A stretch of DNA of 64,000 nt from Phytoseiulus persimilis (Eukaryota; Arthropoda; Arachnida; Mesostigmata; Phytoseiidae): assembly GCA_037576195.1 (NCBI GenBank), contig CM075102.1:26594745-26658744 (forward strand). Direction: 5' to 3'. The position numbers were made by a program, and so were the translations under genes. The notes below the pieces were generated by a model, which saw only the letters and a list, made by a program, of their open reading frames with translations, did not search any database and was not told the origin of the DNA. Each line of letters opens with the position of its first letter. Positions within the stretch are counted from its first letter, which is position 1. Positions 1 to 12,500 of this stretch are shown here, one piece after another.

Positions 1-490
1 CGGGATCGGCCGCCGCGGCGGCATTCGCCTTTCCACTAGCACTCTCCCAGACTAACAGAAGTTGTTCGTGTGGTCTATGACGCTTCAGTTACGAACCAGC
101 GAAGTGTGCTGTCAGTGTCGCATGTGATTTTTGTGGAAAGTGCTCCGATCTTAGAATTAGAATCGGTCGTTCCTCACGTTCTGCAGTGCTTGTAGCGTTC
201 GGTTCACGCGCCTCCGGAATTAGAAATCAACCAAAGTTCGGAATCAGGAACTAGAACAAGATATGTCAGCTCCGCGACCTGGCGGAACTTCGTGACCTCT
301 ACTGAGGCGTGATTTCTTCTGCCGCGAAGTTTTTCGATCGATTCAGTGACCCAGTGAGGATCGATACGTGCTGGAACTGTTCGCGCTTCTGCATAGTTGG
401 AAAACGACGCGATTCAGTAAGCGCGCGAACGAACTCTACGTCTGTGTTCGATCTTCGTCTTCGCTCGATCGGAATCCCGAACGAACCGTC
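1..490 (+). other. 5' flank / 5' UTR of the cysteine-rich surface protein gene
   Basis: No convincing coding sequence lies upstream of the ATG at 491. The stretch is GC-balanced and lacks a clear TATA box. TCAGT-type initiator-like words occur near 84 and 113, which is typical of arthropod start sites but too common to fix the transcription start. The frame of the signal peptide stays open upstream of the ATG, yet those residues do not look like protein. The ATG at 491 was chosen because a canonical signal peptide begins exactly there. Confidence 0.5.
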
Positions 491-554
491 ATGCGGTCCA
501 GTTCGGCTGCCGCCGGCCTATTCTTCGTGCTGTCTGGATTGGCACTACTAAAAG
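491..554 (+). CDS. Exon 1 (coding part): signal peptide
   Basis: Encodes residues 1-21 plus one base of codon 22: a short basic/serine N-region (MRSSS), a hydrophobic core (AAAGLFFVLSGLALL) and a lysine. The donor is AAAG|GTATGT. The split G joins AT at 24923 to make the Asp codon that starts the mature Cys-rich sequence. Confidence 0.85.
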
Positions 555-3500
555 GTATGTTTGGCACGAGACATGCGCGACGAGCAAGCGCGTGTTTTCC
601 CCTCTTCCGAGTCCGTCGGTCTCTTGCATCCTCCATCACCTCCTCGACTTGTGGGAGCTCTGGGTTCGGATCGGTTGAGCGGATTCCTCCCCTCACTCTC
701 CGCCAGAAGAACATCCATCAGCGTTTGGGCGAAGAGGATAATCGGCCTCATGATTTCAATTCTTCGACTGGAATTCCATATCCGCTTGCCAAGCACAAGC
801 AACGATGATAGCATTGACGAAGACGATCGTAGTACAGCCGAGACGAGAGAGGCAACATCGAGGGCTAGCCGGTTTCGATTGACGGAGCACGGTCGACCCA
901 CGTGAACGTACGACCCAACCGTGGATTCCGAAGACATATCTTGAGACGTCAATTGCTCGATGATGGATCGGCCATCCATCGTTCTGCCGCGAGCCTCCGA
1001 ATATTGCCGAAATTCTCAGACGGCAACGGATACCGTCAGAGCCACACGTCGAATCCTCGGCTTCCTCAGTTCTAACGGTAGTTTGAGTAGATGGGCAGCG
1101 ACATGAATTTCGGTCCACGTTGTGCCCCCAGTCGGACGACAGGAACAGATCTCGGCGAGATCTCCTTCTTCCGAGAGGAATCGGCTTCTTCTCGGAAACT
1201 CTGCATCGACGCCGCTCGATGGGAATCCCGGTTCCCAACACTTGAATCAAGATACTCCGGACCCCCTCGTTTCGACCTGATCAACGAGCTCTGTTCGGGA
1301 ACGGCGGATCGATGACACGGATTCTGGATTCCAAGAGAAAGCCTCGGATTTCGGCGCTCGCTCAAACCATGCTCGAGCGTCTCCCAATGGTGGACGCAGA
1401 GCCTGAGAGATCGTGAGCTCTGGCTGCTCGCGGACCGAGCAGTACTCACAACGTGTCAGTTCGCTGAAGATTTGCTGAAAAGTGATTTCGTCCGATTGTT
1501 TGAGCCTTTTATTTCGAGAATCGCCGCTACAAGTCCAATTAGCGGAGCCCACAAGTGTCTCGAGAATTCAATGGCTCGATGCTTCGGGTGAATATGCGAG
1601 CGCATGGATCCGTGCTTCCACGGCATGCCGTCTGTCCGTGCGCATGCACACATGCAGAAGCCGCATCCGTGATCGGAGGCATATTCGCTGGCGAAAAACC
1701 TAACCCCCGAACGGTTCTCGGCGCTTTCTTGTGTTCGCCATCGGGAAACACCGCGGAAAGGCAGAAGAAGTTCTCCGGCACTCGGGAAGGCTAGCGGCGA
1801 TCGGCATACCGGTCTTATCTGCCGGCGAAATGACCCTCGTAGCTTTTTATGTCTCGCCAGTGACTGGCTATGGGCTGCCCAGCAACAGTCAACGTGATTG
1901 AACGTTCGGAAAAAAATCGAGAAAAAACCCGCAGCGAAGAATATTGGGAAATCGAGAAGGAAACACCAACAGGACGACCCTAACTCCACCAGCAGAATAT
2001 TTCCACGAGTGTCATGACTCCTGGAAGCGTGTCCCGCTTGTGTTGATGGTGGCGTACACTGCCACTGTTGATGGTGGTCCGCTGTGTCGTTGATGTTTAC
2101 TTTCTTCGGCGATATTTTTCGCCTGCATTGCCTCCTTCTTCCAAGATTTTATCTTCGAAGGGACCTACATATCGAGAAGAGGAAAGCTCTATTTTCTCTC
2201 TTAGTCGGCTACGTTCATTCTGGCTACGTTCGGAATTCGGCGAGAGGTCGAAGGTGTCGGTTAGCGCACCAGTTCGAAGTTCTCGCCGAAACCTTCGTTC
2301 TCAGCTGGACGGACCGTTCGACGGACGACCGGCCGGCAGTCTTCTTCGCTGGCTCGCTCGATCGCGGTACGTTAGTGGAACAGACGTTGCCGAATCAACG
2401 TCGTCGTCGTCGTCGTCGTCGCTTCCATCATCGGATGATCGCAGCGGTTGCGGCGGCCGCAGCAGAAGATGAAGAACGCCTTCATCATGATCGGGGTACG
2501 TTCCCGCAGTTAACCAACATCACCGGCGTGATGAGTTCGCCGCCGCGGGTCTTCCCGGGTGTGGATGGAGAGAGAAAAAACGGAGAAGTGCAGAACGTTC
2601 CCCCATGTTCGGGGGAGCTCTCTTGAAACCGTCCTGAAACCGAAAGTTCCGTCGAGGAAGCTCGACTGAAATCCGGTCTCTCAAGATGGCGAGTTTGAAG
2701 ATCGAATTCAATGATTCCGCGGGAAGATCCCAATAGACCCCGGACAACGGTCGGTCCATTGGAAACGACTCCACAAACGACTTCGGTCTTTTGTTCGCAC
2801 AGAACTTGCAAGTCTCAAACATATGCGTCCTCTTCGATGCGTATTCAACTCACGCACGCAGGGCAACAGCATATTAATGCTCTTCTGCCCACCTCGGAAA
2901 CGTTCATTCGTCGAATCGAATCTGGCTGCCGATTCAGTATTCTGGCCTTTGCTTGATGACGCTCGGGTTCCAGCGGAGGAATCCCTGGCCGGTGCAGCTT
3001 TTCTTTTTTGTTGTTCTCCGTTTCTTCGCGTGTATCTTCGATCCTGTCCAAGGCGGCGATGATTTTCGTGCGTGGGCCATTTCTCTTCTCAGATGTGTTC
3101 TTCAAACTTACCGTGGACGGACAGAAATATTCACAAATATCGACCGCGTTGCCGTCGAACTCGATGTTTATGACGATGATGGTCTCGGTGCAGTCGCGAC
3201 CGCGAGATCTTCCGAGTTTCGAGTCGTGTCCTTCCACTGCTCCTTCATTCGCCTCTTTGCGCTTCGTGCGTTTCGTCAATCCTCACCGAGCGTAAGACGG
3301 AACAAGGTCTGAGCCGCATTTTGCGGAACTTCATCGATTGGAGTTGTTGAAATCATGAGTCAGCGACGCTGTCGTCGGGGGACTTTCTTCGTCAGCGCCA
3401 ACGACTTCGTCATCGAATATTAACCGTCGGAAACGCTTGTGAAACCCACAGCGAATCAATGACAGCCACGGCGGGGCAAATCAGTTGACACTCGGATTCG

Positions 3501-6500
3501 CAGGTGGGCAATTCCCACCAGGCTGTCGCCGAGCTTCGACCTCAGACGCGGGTGCTTTCGCTCGCTGGCGAGGATTCCGATCTGTAGGAGTTCAGGCGAG
3601 AGATAATTTGTGTAGGCGGCCGGTCAGCAGCCGGATGCCGGAGGGAACTCCCGTCAGGGCCCAGGCGGCCAGAATGACGCTTGTTGTTCCCCAGCTCCGA
3701 AGTCCCATTTCGAGCGAGCATCTGCTGCTGTTGTTGTTCTCGATGGGTAGGTGGCAGCGTCGATTAGCACCGGCAGCCGCACCGTCGACGGCGGCGCACT
3801 TGCGCAGGCTGCGCAGATCTTCGATAATGTCGTGCCTTACTCTCCGATAGATCGGCTGTTCTATCTGGGAACCAACTGATAATTCTCCAGACAACGGAGC
3901 GCCGTTGTTCACCTGACAGCGTGTTGACGGCGAGCTAATGTTGAATGATATGCTTTTGATCCGACGAAGACGGCCGCAAACGACGTACCGTGTCAACTCG
4001 TTTCGTGGCTTTTTGTAATCCCTTATCTCCACCATCACCGACATCGGGTCTGACATTGATGACCGGGGTGATGCGGGATGCTTGGTCTGTGTGGCCGACT
4101 TCAACTGGAAGTCGGCCGGCCATCTGACGCTCGTGTAAGGAGCTCTGTCGATTCTCGATCTGTCTCCCCGGACTTCCATCCGTGGGCCGCGCTCCAGAGC
4201 TTGACCAGCGTCGTGAATGGGAACCCAACCGAGAGCTTGAAAGGCTAGAGCACGATCGTAGTAACTGATGAAGAGTGGAGTAAAGGTCGGCCGCCGCCGT
4301 CGTCGTAGACCGTAGGCGACGCCATACGACTCTTCTAGAAGAAGCGACCCAGGGGTACCTGAGCCGACTGCTGCTGAGCGAGGCGAGCCGCGGCGTGCAG
4401 GCCGCCCGGTCGGCCGATAGTCGAGCTAGACAGGCATCCCGTAGTAGGGAATGATTCCCTACTAACATTCAGAGCATCTGGCGCGTGCCTCCTGCATGTG
4501 TGTGTGTGCTAGATTCGAACTTCGGGCTTTCGTTGGTTCTTTTTCTTGCTGCGGCCGCCGTCCTCCTCGTTGTTGTTCTTCTCTTCGTGCTCCTCTTTCG
4601 CTCCATCGTCGTCCGAGTTCCCATCAACTCGGAGTGACTGAGCTCGCGGTTCTGGACCGGAGCTGTTTCCATCAAGGATGACATTTCTTCTTCGTTCGTC
4701 TCCAGGAGGCCCATATGTTCGCCACGCGGCACTTGCTTTCGATCGAGGAGGAGAAAGGACTATTTCACAATGGGCTGGCTCGAAGACAAACAACTGGATC
4801 CGACACCTTGAGTTCTCGCCGACGCACCGCGTTCCGTCCCTCTGGACTCGAGCTTCGTCGGCGCGAACTGAACCGGCGCTTTCGAATCGCTGTTTGTGGT
4901 TTTATATGTTCCGCGCGCAAAGGTTTGCTCACGCGTCGCGCGGTGTTGGAGAATTTCATTCTTGGCCGACTCGTCTGGCGAACTCGGTTGTACGAGACGC
5001 AGCAGCAGCAGCAGTTCTCGTTCCTAGTTCGCCAACACGCCAGCTGGATTCTGAGGTCGAGGCCGACGATCCACCGTCTGGCTGTGCGCGCATTTTGTGT
5101 AGCTTTCGGAGTTGGCTACCGTTCATTGTACGCACCCTCGGCTGGCTGCTCGCTCGCTGGCTTCAATGCTCTAGTAGTCGTAGTAGAAACTCCGCTAGCT
5201 TCGACAGGATGGGAACGAAGTCCAGTTGCTTGCTCGAGAGCGCCGTCATCTGGCCGAGGCAGCATCAGGCCGCCAGTCAGGCTGACAACTAAACAGGACG
5301 GTCGGTCGGTCCGAGCGGGCAGATGGCTCACCTTCCGGTCAGACCTGTGTGCAAGGACAGGTCTCGGAGCGACCGATCTGCCGCTCGCGGCTGATCCCCC
5401 GTGCACAAAGCACGAATCGAGAGAATCCCCCCAGAGTCTCCGGGTCGTCGTCGTCGTCTCCCGATTTCGAGACGGAGAGTGACGAAAAGAACAGACCCGC
5501 GTCCTACGCTTCATGGCCGGGATCGCCTTTCCCCGCGTGCTCTTCCGCCCCGGCTGAAAAAGAGGCGAGAGCCCAGCGAATCGTCCCAAAGACCGGCGTT
5601 TCAAACTGTTGGGTGATACCGTCCGTTTCGGACGTCGTCGGCCCCCTCTTCTCATTCTTCGGCAAACTCTTCCATCTTCTCAATTGATTCGAGAAGTTCG
5701 TAGAATTGTCCGGCTCTCACCTTATGCACCGGATGGCCTCCGGCTCGCTGGACCCTCTCACAACGGTCTCCTCCCTCGCTGGCTCGCTCACCGGTCCGAA
5801 CATGCCGTCTGCGAGTGCTCGTTTATATGGCTCCGTGGGCGAGAGTGTGTACTTAGAAATAGCGGCATCTAAGTCGGCCGAGCGAAAGCTCGGTGACGAA
5901 CCGACGGGTGGACGGAAGGGTCAAGCTGCCGAAATCCCGGGCTACCTCTATCAACCGGCTCTGGAACCAGCCTCGGAGGAACCAGCCTGCGAGCGCTCGA
6001 TCCAGGACAGCGGACGAGAAAGTTCAGGCCTTCTCATCGAGGCCTTCGGATCGCCACTTCGGATGACGTTCGGGAAGACCGCGGCGGCGGCGGCGAATCT
6101 AGCCATCCGAGGCGATGTTCCGTAGCCATTTCTGACGTGCTCCATCCCCCGCGCGGTCGTTGTGTTTCTTCAACCATTGTTTCGCTTGTCTGTAACTCTG
6201 TTTTCGTTGCTCAAGTCGCCCGGCGAATCATCCTTCCCACAATAAACTCCACCCGACCCCTTCTTCTGCTGCGTGTTCTCCGCCACGGCACTTGATACGA
6301 CGCTGGGGTACTGCGAGGGTTTCAGTCGCGAGAAGCCTGTGTGCGGTTGGTGTGTCATGTTCATTCTGCTTCGAACTGACACATTCCTCCGATCCGAGCC
6401 TCGTGATAACAATGTCGACCGAGCTCCCTTCCCACACCTGCGGCCGAGACGCACAATCTCAGAGAGAAGCACGGCCGCACTCGGATGAGGAGTTTTCACA

Positions 6501-9500
6501 AACTTTCCTGTTGTCGACCGAAGTTCATCGGCGAACCCTGAGCCCAACACCACGAGCTCGTGCTCAGAGCACTTCGTGCGAACCAGGTTTTCGAGCTACA
6601 TTCTCATCAGGGAGTTTCGTTACGTCCTCACCCACCTGACTGACTGAATGTCTGTCTGAGTATTTTCGCTTCGGGTGCGTTGAGGTTTCGCATCTTGTAA
6701 GGGAATGATAGATCGAGTCTCAATTCCGCCGAAGTGATTACCATACGTGCCGTGTTCGAAGTGGGCTGCGTATCTGAAGGCTTCCCGCCGCGATCCCAGA
6801 GCCCTTAGTTATGCCCAAGGAGCAAAACGAGGTGTAGTCTCGTCTCGATCGCCCCTGTCGAGGTTTTTCCCCTCGAAGATCCTGCGGAGACTCCGTCGAC
6901 TGGGAGCGGTCGGAGCACCGCGAGTCCGGAACGCCGTAGTCATCCTTCCGGAGAGCTTCCAGAACTCCGGAGTGATCTGGCCGAAGAGAGAGAGAGAGAG
7001 AGGGGGAGAGAGATGGAGGGGAAGGAAGAGAGAGAGAGAGTATCGACTTGATCGCTGAAAATTCAGGAACGAGTATCTTTGACCTTTCGTGGATCTTTCA
7101 ACGGATCCTCGGCTGGTCGAGCGGCTTCGGTTATTCCCTCTTCTCAGCGCGTACGGCGGTGATCCGTATTGATTAGGCACAATTAACGCTAAATCGTCTC
7201 AGCCGGACCGTGCTTAAATTCTCTCGACGGAGAAAAATGAAAGTCGCCTGCCCACTTGCCTTACAACCGACGCAGCGTCGAGAGGCAAGGTTCCTCTCTC
7301 TCCTCGTTCTTCTGTTATCAATGGCCATTTGAGGGGCACTTTGCGCGATGCGATCACGACGTGGTGCTCTATGATGATAGCTGGCAACAAGCTGAACTTC
7401 GAGAAGAACCTTTCCTCTGCTTTCCTGCCAGTCCGCTTACTTGCCAGCCGGTTGGATGGCCCGTCGACCTTGTTGACGTGCAGATCATATCGAGCGTCGA
7501 TCCTCACCGGAGTGAGACGACGCGGCACCACAGAGGCAAAGCATGGAGTGAGTGAATGAGGAGCGGAGGGAAACCACTCTGAGACCGTTTGTCCGACGGA
7601 CACACGGTCACTAATCGATTGTTGGGCAGCCATTAGAAGATTAGCAGCGGCGCAGCTATCGACTCCATTTGTTTCTTTCTCCCGAGTACTCCATAGTGAG
7701 CAACCGCGAATCCCGACGCGCTCAGGAAACATGGTCACGGCAGCTCCAACGGCGGCAACAGGTCTGTCAGGTGGTTGCGGGGTTGAGCTGTTCTCCGGCG
7801 ATCGCCGACGAAAAAATGAGAGGACTAAACGGTCGTCTGCTCCTATTGAACCACGAACCGAGTGGAGTGGCTTGCCAACTCACTCTTCACAATGGATGCC
7901 TCATTGACGGATGGCAAACAGATCGGCGAACTCACGCTCGCAAGAAAAAACAGCGATCTATCGACCACGGTCCGGTATGGATTACCGCTGCCGCCATCAT
8001 CATCATCATCATCATCAGGGTCATTGTGGACATAGCGATGGCACTGTTTTAGCAACTCGGAGCCCCGTACGAAGAAGGATGAAGACTTCATACTTCGCTC
8101 CGGTACGGGAAGAACGCTACGCCACTGTTTGTCCTTTGGAGCAAAACTCCTCAATGAGGGATTTCTTTATTTTCATCCAGTGCGCGCACTTACGCACGTG
8201 ACCGGAGCCACGACGCCCACACCAGGGACGTCTGTTCGTGGATCATTTCGTGTGTGTGACTGTATGTTGCCGTATTTCTTGAGGGAGGGGCCGATCCGTC
8301 GGTGGGTCGGTCGCCCCGTTTGGCCGTCAAACTGCCGTGTTGCTTGCTCCGCTGACTGTTTTGATCCGAGTGGACTCGACGTCAACAGACTTTGTGATGA
8401 AGTCATCGCTCACGATGATCGTCTTTTTTTCCCGGTTCCTCCTCCTCATGTTCTCATTCAATCCGCTCCTCGTTGATCTAAGTTACGCTGCGGCGCCCAA
8501 CGCTAACGTACTACGTCCCGATTGCGTCTCCCAGGGAGATCCACGCTGCGTCCCTCTGCGGGATCATCTCGTTCCCTCTTTTCGTCCCGTCGTCTCCAAA
8601 GTGCACGCGTCCGACCTGGTAACGGATTTGTGAGCTCATCAATTGGATCGCTGTCATCGTCAACCACTCATTCTTTCACTTTGACATCATTCCGCGGTCT
8701 TCAAACTCGAGAATCGGCGGCAAGCGCTAACTGGTGTCGCGATTTCTCTCAGCGGCAGCTGCGATGAACTAGAACGCCGGACTCTTTCAACCGTTAATTG
8801 AATCCATCCCGATGGAGCAGTCTATTGTAAGCGGTGCTCACTTTTCACTGCGGCGCTGTCGTCGCGGCGTTCGTTGTCAACTTGTTCAGCGGGTCGAATG
8901 ACATCAGCTCCTGTTATTCAGGTCAGTCATTGATTTTTACTGACAAGCAAGCTGGCCGACCCGCCGTCTGGGTGGCTCTCTGAATGACTGTTCGACTGAA
9001 TGCTCGCCCGGATCGACAGTAGGGTACGAGGATAAGGAAGGAATTCAGTTAACCGTATCTGGTTCATCTAGTTCAGTTTCTGAGCTGACCGATGGGATCG
9101 CGGGATGAGCTTCGTATCCGGGGCGGTTCATGGAATCATTTCCCGACTTCCGACCGAGGGACCACAACAGTCGAGAATATTCGATTTCCGGAAGTTCGAG
9201 TCCGACGCCATCATGACTCCGATGATTTTCGGGAATGTGGGCAGCGATTTTCTCGTCTCCGAAATCCACAATTAGGATCCTGCTCGAATGAACCAAAAGC
9301 GGATCTGCGTGCGCTTGTCGCTAACTTAAACGGCTTTTGTGCGGTATTTTCACGAAGCTCACTCATCCTCACCGCCGCGGTTGCTCCTCCGGCTGTCCGA
9401 ATCAAAAACAAATGAAAACGGTGGAAACAGAAGGCCTGGTGAGCTTCGCCTATGCTCGAGAGAGTCGAAGAGCAGGAGAACGGGTAGAACAAATGCGTGA

Positions 9501-12500
9501 TCTTTGCTTCGTGAGACCGTCAGCCAGACGAGCCTGGATTGCAGATTGGATGAAAGACAGGGAAAGAAAGAGCAGATATCAAGCGAGCAGCCACTGATCC
9601 AGAGCTATGGAGCCGACCACCGCAGCGAGCAGGGTGTTCCTTGAGCGCCGCCGCCGTGATTATGCCGGGCTCCACTCACGCTGGAGCGGAGTCTTAATCC
9701 TCATGAGAAAGATCGGACCGCGCGTATCGTCGACTCGGTTTTTTTTTCCTACAACTTGCGTAGGGCCTGGCGTGGCTCGCTGATAGCGAGCAGAGCGGGC
9801 GCAATGAGTCGAGTTTCCCGCGGAGTCCTCACTCGCATAAGGGCAGTGATGATGATATTTCGAACGAGCGGCAGACTGCGGCGGCTCCTATTTCGGATAT
9901 CAATCCGTCGGTCGTCAATCCTATGAGTCGAAATGAGAAGACCGAAGCAGAAGAACCTGCTCGTTGAGCGCTGCTCACGTACGTCTGTGCGTGGGTGGCT
10001 GACTCGTCGGCACGAGTGGATTGCGAGGAGCGCCTGGCGCTCGAGGATCTTCGATCTCTGATCGTGATCGCGGACATGATGAGCACGATCGGGGCGGTGA
10101 TAGCGGTGGGAATCAGGGCTCCCCGCGGCTCGTATTGTTGCCATCATTGCTCGTGATGGTGAATAGTAATAATTCACCTTCCATGCCGGAGTCGGTTCTC
10201 TGAGCGATAGCTTCAGTTCCGATCCTCTCCAACTGATGAGGAACCTTCCGGGTCTTGGCTGCATGTCCGTACAGCTCGAGGGAGAGGTTCAGGCACGCTA
10301 CCGACGGAAGTCATTGATCTGAGGAAGAAATTCCCAACGGGAAACCAACGAATTTATTGTTTTCTCTTCTTTACAGGTGAGCCCTTCGGAGCGGAGTCTG
10401 CGCACGAGGTTCGCGCTTGGTTATTGGGAACAACGACGGGGCGCTCCCTGCGGATTCGAGGAACAGGGGGCTTGACCTTCAAATCGCCTCGTGCATGGTC
10501 CCAATCACGCGAGTCCCTCCCAAGCTAGTCTGTTTTTGTTCTTCTAATTTCACGCCTGCTGGCGACTGTAAAATGGTTGTGCTCACTTGCGGGGGTGGGA
10601 AAGTCCAGCTGAACAAAGCGGAGAAAGTTCCAGGAAAAACTATCGCGGCGCACAGGGATCGCGGGGTTACGCAACGGAACTCAATCCGTGAGCCGCGGGA
10701 ACAAGCTATTACCACAGTGAACTTGCGATAGCAGACGTGTCGTTCGGTTCCCACGACCGGGAAATGTTCGTGCGGGAGCCATCGGCTCTGGTTCAGATTC
10801 GGTGCTGTGTGGTGGCGCTCGTTCCTTCCCTCCTAACGAGCGGCTTCGATTTCAAAGGCGGATATGCTCGACGGATGCCGGCCACATTTCTCTGCATGGA
10901 TCTACAAATCCATGGTCATCGCTTGTTGCCTACTGGGTTTGCCTTTCTTGCCTCGCCTCGCTGATGACTGTCTGCCTCATTCTGGTTGGTTTAGTTGGCC
11001 GCGGGACAAGCCGTCAGCCACAGAGGATTGATCGTTGGTGACACGCAAGCGGCTTTCTCACGTTGTGTTCTTCTTGTCGCGGCAGCAATAGCGTTTGTGA
11101 CGTCGGCGGCGGTGCAGGCGGCGGAAGCGGCAGCTAACTGACTGACGGACGGACCGTCGAACGGACCGACGTGCCAGCCGGACTGAACCGTTGACCATAC
11201 GAGGAAAGCAAGCGGTCGCAGTGTTCGGAATCTTTGACGGTGATGCCGTTTTATGACAACAACGACGATGACGGTGGCGGCGGCGGCGGAGACTTGCACT
11301 CACTCATCTCACTTTGTGCTGTTGGTCTGCTCGTCAAACGCCCGGTCGCCCGCCTGCCCGCCTGCCCGCCCGCCCGCTTTGTCGGCTCGCCTGTTGTCGG
11401 ACTCTTCCGTTGTTACTCAGGACGAAGCCGACGAAGCTGAGTTTTCGCTGTAGAGCAAGTGGACAAGTCTCGATGACTTCGGAATGCTCCTCATGCGGAC
11501 ACCGTTCGCAGCGTTGACAGCGTTTGGTCCTTGTTGGACAACGATCGCGTCAACCGCGGCGACCATCGTGTCCGAAGCAAGGCGGTCGATACACCTCAGT
11601 GAGCAACGACGGTTGGCAACCGTTTTGCCTTCCACCCTCTCTCTCTCTCGCTTGTCCTGAACCCTCGGTCGTTGGTACCGTACACATTTCATCCGATGAC
11701 GGTGCGCGATCGTCCGGACACGGCCGGACCTTCATCGGTTCCGACTTTCGACGACGGTACGGTCCGAGCTGAGCGAGGGCCCCATGTTGTTCCTCATGGG
11801 TCCCTCCCAACTCAAAACGGCATAGGTTGGATTTTTAAATGGCTGAACCTGTGTTCCGTGTTCGGAGTTCTTCGTTGTTAGTTTATTTTTTTTTCTCTCG
11901 ACGCTTTCATTTTCCCCTCCTTTCACCGTTTCTCGTTAAGGTGTGGTACAAAACTCTTGTCGTGACTTCAAACGGGGTCCTTCGGCTTCGTTTTCAGCCC
12001 ACTTCGCACTTCGCACGTTCGTGCCTCGCTTCGGTCCATCGGATGACGGAGCGTGTTTCTCTGCCCAGACCGCGAAACTCCTCGGAAGATGTCACTTGAT
12101 CAAACACTCTTCTCGCGAACACATTCGGACGAGCGCTCTCACATTTCAGTCGCGAGAGTCTCCCATTTCGGTCCGATCGGTCAGCTCGATGATATGATCT
12201 ATGGTGGAAGAAACAATTTCGAGTCAAATCAGCGACGATTGGCCGATTGTCATTGATTGCCGTATAATGGCTCCATTCGGTTGGCCGCATTCAAAGACAG
12301 AATTCTGCGTGAAATTGCGACACCGATCATCTGATGGTGTCGTCCCGCTGACAGCTCCCCGGAATTTCTAACGTAGAGCGTCAGCAGCCGAGCGAAAAGC
12401 GGAGTCGTCTGCCAGAAAGCGAAAATCACAATCTTCGAGAGGAGAACTGTTGTACCAGACAGTGTGTGTAACTCTTTTTTTCGAAACGCAGCTGTAATGC

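Noticed and set aside
4715..5482. 255-codon plus-strand frame inside intron 1
   Set aside because: Overlaps several other open frames on both strands and has low-complexity Arg/Ser composition without splice partners.
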